From an uncultured Akkermansia sp. (lineage in GTDB: Bacteria; Verrucomicrobiota; Verrucomicrobiia; Verrucomicrobiales; Akkermansiaceae), in the NCBI GenBank assembly GCA_947628035.1, contig CANQYL010000001.1, positions 19,465 to 83,464 on the forward strand: a stretch of DNA of 64,000 bases, given 5' to 3'. Shown piece by piece: positions 30,001 to 42,000 of the stretch (the stretch's first letter is position 1; every line of letters starts with the position of its first letter). The translations under genes and the position numbers were made by a program. Under the pieces are notes generated by a model, which did not search any database, was not told where the DNA came from, and saw only the letters and a program-made list of their open reading frames with translations.

Positions 30001-33000
30001 ACGAGCGATAACGGATTTGATCTCGGCATCGTAAGCGAAACAGCAGATGGCAGCCTCAACTTCAAGGAACTCATCAGCTTCGCCGAATGGGCAGGGTCGG
30101 ATGACAAGTGGTGGGTGAAATGGGAGCCGTATCATGAGACCGGAACCTATCACCTGCACTTCTGCATCGATCCGAATGCGGATATCCAGTTCTCCGCGCC
30201 CGCCTGGGACAGCGAGTGGGGTACAGCAGGACTGGTCAACGCACCGAACTTCGAAACGCTAGATAGAAATTCCGTGTGGAACGGAGTGAAGGAGGACGGA
30301 AGCGACGACTTGTTCAACTCCTCCGATGAAGGAACGGACTTCACGGCGCACTGCCTCGAGCTGAGCGAGAATGACAAGTACAAGAATGAGCAGAAGGGCG
30401 CGAGGACTCAGATCCGGCTGACGCAGGGCGCGGCGGCGGACGACACCTATGCGACCGTGCTGGGCGGACGTCTGATCAGTAATGAGACGGATTTGGTCGA
30501 ATACAGAGGCTCGAGCTACATTGAGTTCCTGTACGATGGGACGGCAACGAACAATCACCTGCACATGCTGGTGGGCGGGTCGAGCTGCACGGTGCAGGAT
30601 CTGACCGGGAGGTCCGAGTTCAGCGGGGACAGTCACATCCAGCTGGATACGACCGTGGCGGAAGGCGGCGATCGGAAGGGCGCCAAGGAGGGCGTGGTGG
30701 ACTACATCGTGGGCGGCAACCACGTAAACAACAGCACGTTCTCCTTCGTCGGCGACAGCTACATCAGCGTGTTCAAGGGGACGGTGCTGGGAGGCATCGT
30801 GGGCGGCAGCACGCTGACGAGCGGCACGAGCATGAGGGAGTTTGACGCCTTCCTCGGCAACACGCACATCTTCATCTACGACGTGCTGAGCAATGATGGA
30901 GCGCATCAGCCGGGAATATCCGACGGCGCAGATGAGGATGACACGTACTTTGCAGCGGTGGTGGGCGGCAACGCCTGGATTGACTCCACGGGAGTCATGG
31001 AGGGGCAGGAGGCTGTGCTGCCGAAGTTCCGCGGCAATACGAACATCACCATCGACCTGGTGAATGCGCAATCCAAGGGTGAAGCGGAAGAAGACAAGAC
31101 GGTGGTAGACGTCGCGGCGCCGGACGGAAGCTTCGACAAGGCGATCGTGGGCGGCAACTTCACGGCGGCAGCGGCTACGACGGGCGACGAGGTGACACAG
31201 CGCAACGCCATGTTCACGGGCGACACGAACATCACCATCAACGCAGGGGAAGGACACGTCTTCACCGCAGGCATCAACGGCGCGAGCCGACGCGAGGCGG
31301 GTCGGGGCGGCAGCACGACCTTCCACGGCGATACGCACATCACCATTAACGGCGGCACGTACGAGGAGGCGATCGCCGGCGGCGTGTGGTTCGGTGAATC
31401 CGCGAGCGGCAACCATACGCTCGACTACGCCGGCGACACGCACGTCACGCTGGAGGACGGCAACTTCTTCCGCGTGGTGGGCGGTCACTACACGCTCGGA
31501 GGCGGCGGAAGCGCCAACGAGACGACGGTGGGCGACACGAACGTGACCATCAGCGGCGGCAGCTTCAACTCGCGTGAGGGCGCCGGATTGGGTGATCAGG
31601 CCGACATCGGCATCGTGGCAGGCGGCGACTTCTACCGCAACGACGGCGGCGACAAGAATGACCGCGACGGTGGTACGAATGTGAGCATCACGGGCGGCAC
31701 CTTCAACGACATCCACATCGTGGGCGGCGACTATGCGAACTTCTCCGGCGAGGAGAGCGCGAAAGCGAGCATCAGCGGGACGACGAAGCTGACGATCGGT
31801 TCGGATGCAGAGGGCACCGAGAATAACGTCGAAATTACCGGCGTGCTGGTGGGCGGCAGCTATCTGACGGATGAAGGCGCGGGCGGAAGTCTGAGCGTGG
31901 GAGGGGTGGAGCTGACCATCAACGGCGGAACGATTTCCAGAGAGACGAGCGGTGACCACGTGCACAACGAGCTGGCCGTGGTGGGCGGCAGCATGCTGAT
32001 TGACACCGGCGCGTCGAGCGGCGGTCACAACCTGCTGATCGGCAGCTATGATGGGGAGTTCACGAGCGGGACGACGCACTTGAGCATCACGGGCGGCACG
32101 ATCGAGGGCTCGGTGGTGGGCGGCAGCTACACCAGCGACCACCGGCACAACGCGGCCGAAGACACGCGCGGACACAGCAACGTGTTGGCGTCCGGCGACA
32201 TCACCATGGAGCTGACCGGCGGAACGATCAACGGCAGCGTGTACGGCGGACACTACAGCGAGGTGAAGGATCACTCGGACGTCCTCGTGCTGGGCGAGAT
32301 CACGATCAACGTGGATGGCAGCGAGGTCCACGGCGACATTGTGGGCGGCAGCTACCGCGCCACGAGCTCCGGCTTGTACGGCTCCGGCGCCGACGTTGAA
32401 CCGACGTGGGGATTGCAGGACAAGGACACCATCACCATCAAGCTGACGAGCGGATCGCTGGAGGGCAATGTGTACGCTGCGGGCTGGCACGAGAGCATTG
32501 CGGAAGGTGGGGAGAACGCGCTGAATTCGCTGACGGACACGGTCAGTGTGACCTTGGGCGGCGAGTTCACGTTCACCGGCGAGGGCATACTCTCCGGCGG
32601 CTACCACAAGGCGAGGTACGGCGAGCCGGGCGACACGTCATCCGTGAAAACAGCGACGTTGACCGTGACGGGAGCGGATGCGAGTCTGGCGAACATGACC
32701 CTGCAGGACTTCGACGAAGTGAACGTTGCGGACGGCGTCAGCGCGAGGGTGGCGGGACTCATCCTGCACGCGTATGATGTGACGACCTTCACCAAGAGCG
32801 GTGCGGGCGAGCTGGCTCTCATCGGAAGCGACGAGGGTATGGAGATCGCCGGAAACGTCGCCCTCACGGGAGGTACGCTCACCTTCGAGAACGCGAACAA
32901 CACCGTGACGGGGACGATGAGCGGCGAGGAGGGCAGCGTGCTGAACCTGACGCACGCGGATGAAGGCGCCCCGGCTTCGCTGAGCGCGGCCGCGATGGAC

Positions 33001-36000
33001 GGAGACTTCACCGTGCAGAAAGCGGGCGACGCGCTGAACCTGACGATCACGGCGGGTGCGGAGACGGCGGATGAGGCGACTTACACGCAGGCGTTGGATC
33101 TGGGCAAGGGAACGCTGACGATGAGCGGCGAGAATACCCAGACGATGGGCGGCGCGCTGACGGCTGGAGCGGTGACCGTGACGAGCGGCGAGCTGGTCTT
33201 GTCCGGTGAGGACAACAAGATCAGCGGCGAGGTCAGCACGAGCGAGGGCAGCAAGCTGACGCTGGGCGGCGCGACGAGTGCGGGTTCGCTGACGGGCGCC
33301 GGCACGGTGGATGGCGCCGGCACGACCCTGACCCTGACGGGCAGCGATGAAAAGGGCGACTTCTCCGGTGAATTGACGGCGGCCGAACTCACCGTGACGG
33401 GCGGAGAACACGAACTGAGCGGCACGGTTACGCTGACCAAGCGGGTGGTGGATGTAGAGGGCGGCGAACTGACCATCAGCGGCGGCGCGATCGACCTCGA
33501 GAGAGCCACGGTGACCGGCACGCTGACGCTGACGCAGCGCGGCACGATCACGAACTTGGCGGGCACGGGCGCCCTCGTGCTCGGCGGCGGTACGACCATC
33601 AAGGCGCAGACGCTGAGCGACGGAAGCGGTCTGACGAGTTTGAGACTGACCGGAAATCTCGCGCTGGAGAGCGGTGATTACGACTTCGGGGCGTTGACCT
33701 TGACGGGTGCGACGGATCTCGACTTCGCGCTGAGCGCGGCGGAGGATAAGACGCTGAGCGGCACCAAGGTGACGCTGGACAGCATCGAGGGCTCCGACCA
33801 GCTCACGCTGAACATCACGAAGGACATCCTGGATGCCTTGGCGACACAGACGACGACGGATGGTAAGCAGGGCGGCTTGTGGAAGCTCTTCGACGTGGGG
33901 ACCACGACCGAAGGTTGGAACAAGGACGTCGAACTGAAACTCGTCGGCGACGGCTTGCAGATCGAGAACGGCTGGGAGTTGTACCTGGATGCGGAAGGGC
34001 AGTTGCACTACGAGGACGCGAGCGAGGTGATGACGTGGAACGGGGATGACGACACCTGGGATGCGGAGGACGACACGGATCCGGCTAACGCGGACGATTG
34101 GAACATCGGCGAGAACGGCGGTACGGCGGACTTCATCGCGGGCAAGAATGTCATGTTCGACGCGACGGGGGCGGACTACACCACCGTCAAGGTGAGCGGT
34201 GAGAGGACGGTGGGAACGATGACCGTCGCGATCGGCGGCTACACCTTCAATGCCGATGACTCGGAAGAAACGGTCGACAAACTGACGGCGAGGACGCTGA
34301 AACTGACGGAGACCGATCAGGAGAAGGGAACCACCTTCGGGGTGGAGACCGAGGTCGGAACTCTGACCGGAACGGGCGACATGACCGTGAAGGGCAAGAT
34401 GACCGTGGGCGATGCGCTGACGGAGGACTACACGGGTGCGGTGACCTTGAACGGCGGCAGCTTGACAGCGAGCGGCACGCTGACGGGTACACTCACCGTG
34501 ACCGGCAAGGGCACGCTGACCGGCAGCGGGGATGGTCTGACGGCTACGTTGACGGGCTCCGGCAACCTGACGACGGAGGGAACGGTCAACCTCGGCGGAA
34601 CGACAACCGGCAAGCTGACCGTGAGTGACGGAACGACCACCGGGTTGGAGGGTCTGAGCGTAGGGGGAGTGAACGGAAACTCCGGCACGCTGGCGGGTAC
34701 GCTCACCGTGACCGGGACGGGCAACAGATTTGGTGGGAAGGTGGCTTTGACGGGCACGTTGACCATCGGTCCTGCGAATCAGAATACGATCATGTCCATG
34801 CAGGCCTTCTATGGCGAGACAAGCTTGGCGGATGTGGTCGTGACGGAGGACGGCACCCTCACGCTGGAAGGGGCGACGACGACCATGAGCGGCGCGTTGA
34901 GCGGCGACGGTGAGTTGTGCCTCGGGACGAATTTGACACTGGGCGGCGTGGACAACACGACGCACAGCATCGGCACGCTGACCTGGAGCAGCGAGGAAGG
35001 TGCAGGGAAGACCCTGACGATTGGCGACGGAGCGACGTTGACGGTGGAGAAACTGTTGAACAGCGGCAATGGCGTCAACGGAACGATAACCGGCGGCACG
35101 TTGGAGCTCGCGTATGGCGGTACGGAGGCGGGAAGCTACAGCGGCGACATCGGGTCTGTGCTGGAGTACACCGGCAGCGGGGATTACACGCTGAGCGGCG
35201 ACCTGAGCGGCGCGCTCACCAAGAGCGGCGACGGCAAGCTGACCGTGAGCACGGATGCCACACTGGGTGCGGTGACCGTGGAGGCGGGCGAGCTGGAGCT
35301 GAGCGCGGCGACGAGTTTGGGCGCGACGCAGGTGACCGACGGAACGCTGACGCTGGGAGCGGACGCGACACTGGCGAGTCTGAACGGCGCGAACAGCTCG
35401 GTGAATGCCGGAGAGCATAACATCACCGTGGAAGGCGAGACCGACTACACGGGCAGCCTCACGGCGGGTGATCTGACCCTGGAGGCGGGCGGCAGACTGG
35501 CGGACGCGACCTTGAGCGGCAGGCTGGATGTGAACGGGCAGGAGCTGAGCATCGGCGGCGCGGTCGAGGCGACGGATCTGGGCGAGACGGGAACCATCAA
35601 GGGCGGTACGCTGACCCTGAGCGGGAGCAACGACATTGTGTCCGGCACGGCTATCGGCAGCGAGCTGACGTACACGAGCACGGGCGCATCCAAGCTGACG
35701 GGTGCGGTGACCGGGAACGTCACCGTGGAGACCACGGGCAGCCTCGAGTTGGCGCATACCGACTTGGCGGAGATGACCGTCACGCAGGGCAGCCTGACCC
35801 TGAGCGGAAGCAAGGTGGATGTGGAGAAGGCGACCTTGACCGACGGCGCGCTGAGCGTGACCAACGGCGGTGCCTTGCACGATTTGACGCTGGGCGAGGG
35901 GTCGACCCGCGAGTTGACTGTCGGCGGAAATGTGAGCGTGGGAGCCATGAGCGGGAGTCTGACGGGATTGACCCTGGCGGACGGCGCGAAGCTCGACTTG

Positions 36001-39000
36001 AGCGCGCTGATGGCGGCGGACCTCGGTAAGGTGACGTTGAGCGGCGCGTCGGCGACCATCGCGGTCGGGAATTTCGACAACGCCCCGACGCTGCTGACGC
36101 TGGGTGAGGGTTCGTTGAGCAGCGGCATGCTGAACATCGACCTGAGCGCCTTCGAGGATCTGGCTGTATTCGCCGATGAAGGCAAGCAGTTGTTCGCGAG
36201 CGGCGACTGGACGGAGAACGTCACGCTGACGGGCTACTCGGATGAGGATCGTCACGTGCTGCACCTGACGGCGGACGGCAGGATCGTGTACACGGAACTC
36301 ACGGGTGAGCTGACGTGGAACGGGACGGACGCGACCGGCGTCTGGGGCGGCGAGGGCGACGGCAAGGATTGGGACATGACGACGGACGGAGTGGGCGCGG
36401 CAACGGCGTTCCGGAATGAAGGGACGGAGTCCGTGGTGTTCGGCGGCACGGGCGCGGGAACGATCACGGTGAATGGCTCGATCACGGCGGCAGAGATGAC
36501 CGTGAAGGCCGACGGGTACACCTTCACGCAGGACGCGGCTGACGGCGCGGATCGACTGAGAGTGCTCAAGGACCTGACGCTGGATGTGACGGACGGGACG
36601 GAGGGAACCACCTTCGAGGTGGACACCACCGTGGCAGGAACGTTGACCGGCGCGGGCGACATGAACCTGAAGAGCGCGATGATCGTGAGCGGTGCGCTGA
36701 CGGATGCGTATGCCGGCACGATTACGCTGGAGGGCGGCAGCCTGACGGCGACCGGCGAGACGAAGGTGAGGGTCGGTGACGGAGAAAACAACTCCGTCAC
36801 GGGCGCTGCCGGAGAAGGAGGACTGACCGTGCATCTGCAGGAGAGCAGCACGGGCAGCCTGACCACGGCGGGAACGGTGGCGATGGACGGCACGTTGGGC
36901 GGTGCGCTCACCGTGAACGGAGGCGCCACGACCGCGAATGATTTGACGGTGGGCGGATTGAACGGCGAAGGCGCGGTGGACGGCAGTAAGCTGACCATCA
37001 CGGGAACGACGGGCGGCAGCTTCGGCGGCACGCTGGATGTGGAGGCGCTGGTTGTATCCGGCACGCAGAGCTTCACGGGCACGACGAACGCGGTGGGATC
37101 CGCGACGGTGAACGCCGGTGAGCTGAGCTTCACGAACGCCCTCACGGCGAGCGGAACGGTGACCGTGGGCGACGGCGGCGAGACGGCGGACAGCACGTTG
37201 ACCCTGTCGGCAGGCGGCACGATCGGCAGTCTGGCGGTGGCCGGCGACGGCGCGGTGAACATCGGCGAGGCGCAGAACCTGCAGGTGAAGAAACTGAACG
37301 GCGCGGGCAGCATCACGGGCGGAACGTTGACCGTGGAGACGGATGCGGAGGGAGGCAGCTTCGGCGGCGCGCTGGATGTGGAGGCGCTGGTCGTTTCCGG
37401 CACGCAGAGCTTCACGGGCGCGACGAACGCGGTGGGGTCTGCGACGGTGAACGCCGGTGAGCTGAGCTTCACGAATGCCCTCACCGCGAGCGGAACAGTG
37501 ACCGTGGGCGACGGAGGCGAGACGGCGGACAGCACGTTGACCCTGTCGGCAGGCGGCACGATTGGCAGTCTGGCGGTGGCCGGCGACGGCGCGGTGAACA
37601 TCGGCGAGGCGCAGAACCTGCAGGTGAAGGAGCTGAGCGGCGCGGGCAGCATCGCGGGCGGAACGTTGACCGTGGAGACGGATGCGGAGGGAGCGCAGAG
37701 CTTCAGCGGAAGCATCGGCAGCGACCTCGTGTACAACGGCACGGGAGCGGACAGCAGCCTGAGCGTCTCCGGGACGCTGGGCGGGGATGTCACCGTGACG
37801 GGCGGCACGCTGGAGTTGGTGAGAAGCGACGCGAGCGTGGCGGCGCAGGCGACGGGCAAGCTGACCGTGAGCGGAGAGAACTCGAGATTTGTCCTGAGCG
37901 GCACGGGCGTGACTCATGTGCAGAGCGCGGAGGTGACGGGCGGCACGATATCCATCGAGGGCGGACAGCTCGTGGTGGACGACGCGATGACACTGAGCGC
38001 GGGCAGCGGGCTGAACATCCTCCTGGGTGAGGCGACCGCCGAGAACGCGAGCGCGGCACGTCTGGCCGGCAACGAGAAGAGCATCACGCTGACGGGCGAC
38101 GGGAAGCTCGGGCTGACCTTCGGAGGGGAGGACGGAACGGAAACCCTGAAGCAGGGGACGTTCTACCTGGTGAGCGGACTTGACGTCATGAACGGGGATG
38201 CCTCCAGCTACTTTGACACGCAGGCGATCGAAACGTGGGTGGGGAGACAGGGTCGCGGGATTGACTGGCACCTGAATTTTGAGGGAGGACGCCTCGTGCT
38301 CGACCTCGCGGAGAAGGTGGCGGACGACTGGTACTGGGCTCCGGACACGGAGACGGATCCGAGCGATCCCGAGAAGCCGGAAGACAAGCCGCTGGTGTGG
38401 GGAGACGGGAATACGGAGCACTTGCAGGACGGCGAGGGCAATGATGTGAAGCCGCCCGCGAAGCCGGACGAGGTGCCGGTGGTGCACTTCACGGATGAGA
38501 AGAAGGGCGGCAGCACGGTTGAGGTGCAGGGTCAGGCATCCGCCTCGGGTATCGTGGTGGAGAGCGGTGACCACGTCTTCACCGAAGGCACGAACGCTGA
38601 AGGCACGAACGGCAGCATCAACGTGACCGGCGATCCGGAATCCGCGGGCGCCAGCGGCTACACCGGCAAGCTGACGGTGGAGGGCGGTTCGGCGGAACTG
38701 CAGGTGGAGACCAACATCAAGGATGTGGAACTGAAGGGCGGCAAGCTGACGCTGAGCCACGACAAGGCGCTGCATGAGGACGTGAATGTGAAGGTGAGCG
38801 CCGGTACGCTGGCATTCGGCGAGAAGGAGAGTGCGCTTGACGCTGAGACCGGCGACGGCGAGCTGCACGCGACACCGTGGCAGAACAAGGTGTCGGTGAC
38901 CAAGGACGCCTTGCTGGATGTGCAGGTGGGCAAGTCCTACGTGCAGTTCATCGAGAAGGCGGAGCAGAAGGGCGAGACTGTCGACAAGATCGAATATGTC

Positions 39001-42000
39001 GCACCGGACGCGAGCCAGGCGAACAAGGGCGCGAAACTGGGCGACGCGGAAACAACGCTGGATTCCGGAACGGAGAAGGAGAGCATGAGCATGCTGGAGA
39101 GTGCGGTGCACACCGGCATCCGCAAGAGCGGGCGCTTTGACCTGACGCTGGCGTGGAATGCGGCGCAGGCGCAGCCCTCGGGCATCGCGTTCTTCTCGAT
39201 GCGCTCCGGGAGGGAAACCACGAACGCGATCCGCGGTAGCATCGAGGTCGTTGAGGGTCTGCTGGCGTACAACATCACGGGCGATGCCGATACGACGACG
39301 GAGTTCGCCGAGATCACCGATGCCGCACGCACGGGGAACATCGAGATCCACCGCGGGGCGACACTGCGCATCACGCAGACGGCCGGAACGGTGGAGATCA
39401 ACCGCGCGTTTGCGACGGCCGGCGAGGAGAATGCGGACGTGGAGAAGCTGCTCGGCGACAACTACGTGGCACGCGTCGTGATCGGCGATGCCAAGAACGA
39501 CGAGACCACTTACCACGTCACTCAGGACAACAGCGGCTTTGAGGGTGTGCTGGAGGTTGTCGGCAACGAGACGAGAAGCGTGGCGCAGTTTGCGAGCGCG
39601 GAGGCTCTCGGCGGCGGGAAGACCGACCTGAAGCTCGGCGGACGCGCCATCGTGTTCGATGAGACGGGTGAGAGCGGCAACGAGACGGAAGCCACGCTGA
39701 AGAGCATCAACGTGACCGGAACGAACCTCATCGGCGGGTACAGCAGGATGGCTCCGGAGGACGACCCGAATGCGAAGATTACGTTGAACGGTAAGCTCAC
39801 GGGCGAGGGCGTGATGGCGAACGCGCAAGGAACGGATGCCGCCAACACGGCCTTCCACCACACGTACGCAGGCGACCTGAGCGAGTTCACCGGCACGATT
39901 GTGGCGGGTCTGGCGACGGCGCAGACGAGGAACGCGGAGGGAGCGGTTTCGGATTCGAGCTGGGCGCTGAAGCAAGTGGTGGCGGAAGGTGCGGATGTTG
40001 GCAAGGGAGTTGAGCTCGGCTTCAACCTGGCCGGTAACGGTAAGGTGAGCCTGAGCGGAGAGACGGAGGACGGAACTTCCGTAGCGCTCAAACTCACCGG
40101 CAGCGTCGGCGATGATAAGTTGGGTCAAGAGCTCGCTCTCGAGAACGCGGGGGCGGAGGACATCGTCCTGTCCGGCGCGAGCACCACGACCGGCGCGCTG
40201 ATCACGGGCGAGGGGACGGAGGAAGCAGCAGCCGGCGGCTTTGTGCTGGACGGTGAAGGCGCGACCTGGAACGGCACGGGACTGGAGGGCAACGGAACCT
40301 TCACCCTCAAGGAAGGTACGCTGACCAGAGGCAGGAGCTTCAATAAGGGCGAGGGTAGCAGCATCGTGGTGGATGCCACGGGCGTGGTGGACGTGAGAGG
40401 CATGCAAGCGGGTACGCTCGGCGATATCACCGTGGACGGCTCGGAGAGCGGACAGCTCGCGGGCGTGAGCGGCGACATCACGACGGGAGACCGCAAGGTG
40501 ACGCTGAAGTTCGGCAAGGAGAACGTGGGAAGCTCTGCCGACGAGGGCAATGCGCTGATCGTCTTTGACGAGGAGAAGGGCGGGTCGTTGAAGGTGGAGC
40601 AGGGTGGTGAGGTTAACGGCGACGGCAATGTCAGCAGCGGTGTGGTGCTCGACTTCTCCGAAGAAGGGTTTGTTGAGGTCCTCACGAGCAACAAGGATAA
40701 CAACAGCTACCTGCACATTGTGGACGGCGGCGAGCTCGACTTCTCCGGCTTCACGGAGGGAGACTTCAAGAGCCTGCTGAAAGCGAAGGATAGGGAGCAT
40801 ACGAGCGGCTACGGCGCCCTGCTGGATGCGCTGGGCTACACGATCACGGGGTCTGCCGACGGCGACCTGATTCTCTCCGGCTTCTCGTCAGACGTGTATC
40901 TCGTGCTGGGAGAAGGCGAGTACGGCGGACGTGACGGCAATGTCACGGTGGGCGCCAACAGCGGAGAGATGGAGCAATCTCAGTCCGTGGTGGTGGATGA
41001 GGGGCAGACGCTGAACCTCACCTTCACGACAGGGACGGGCGACAATGGCACGAACGACACGGATGTGACCCTGAAGAACCTCGTGGGTCTGGAGGACTCC
41101 ACGCTGAATGTCACCAAGGACAGCGGAGTGGAGGGAGACGTGACGGTGACCTTCGACAACTCCATCGTGGAGAAGGATGCGCTGAACGGCACGGGATGGA
41201 GCGACGGGCAGGTGACGGACGGCTCGCACACCGTAAACGGCACGGAGCAGGACGGCTTCGACGTGCGCGGCATGGACACGACGTTTGAAGGCACCGTGAA
41301 GGGCGGCGAGGGTGTGAACTTCGAGAAGAAGGGCGACGGACAGTTGACGCTCGGCAGCGCGGAGACCGGCAACGGCGGCATCCAGGCTCAGGGCGACCTG
41401 ACGATCGCGGATGGCGGAATCACCGTGCAGGGCAATGCCGCGGGCGGCAACACCGTGGACGAGCTGAAGTTCGCCTACGACGAAAAGACGGAGACGGGTG
41501 ACGCGTTGAAGGACAACACGGGACTGACCCTCACGAACGGCGCGGACATCACCGTGCACGACATCGTGGAGGGCGGGACGCCCGCTGAGGGAGCGGAAGG
41601 CACGGTCGGCGGCGACATCACGCTCGGCAAGGACAGCGTGTTCACCTTCGACAACTCGGCGAAGGAGACGGAGAGCGGCGAGCACGTCGGCACGACGCTG
41701 AGCGACACGACCTTCAAGGCCGGGGCGGACACGGAGGGCAAAGATGAGCCCAAGCTCGTGGTGGGAGGCAATAAGGAGGGCGCTGACGGAATCCAGAGCG
41801 GGTCGAGTCTGACCCTGGACGGCGCGCAAGCCGGGCTGGATGGAGTTGGCATGGATGTGAAGGACGGCGCGGATGTGACGCTCTCCGGCGGCGCGGTGGC
41901 GAAGGACAGCGACATCACGGTGTCCGGCGACAGGACGAGCGGCAAGAAGGATGAGAAGACAGGCAGTAAGCTGACGGTGACAGGCGAGGGCTCGTCCATC

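Noticed and set aside
32638-40800. Very long antisense open frame (2,720 codons), and similar ones of 1,117-1,453 codons opposite the giant gene
   Set aside because: They lie wholly opposite the adhesin in low-complexity, Arg/Gln/His-rich translation with no domain. They arise because the repetitive sense codons rarely place TTA, CTA or TCA in that frame.
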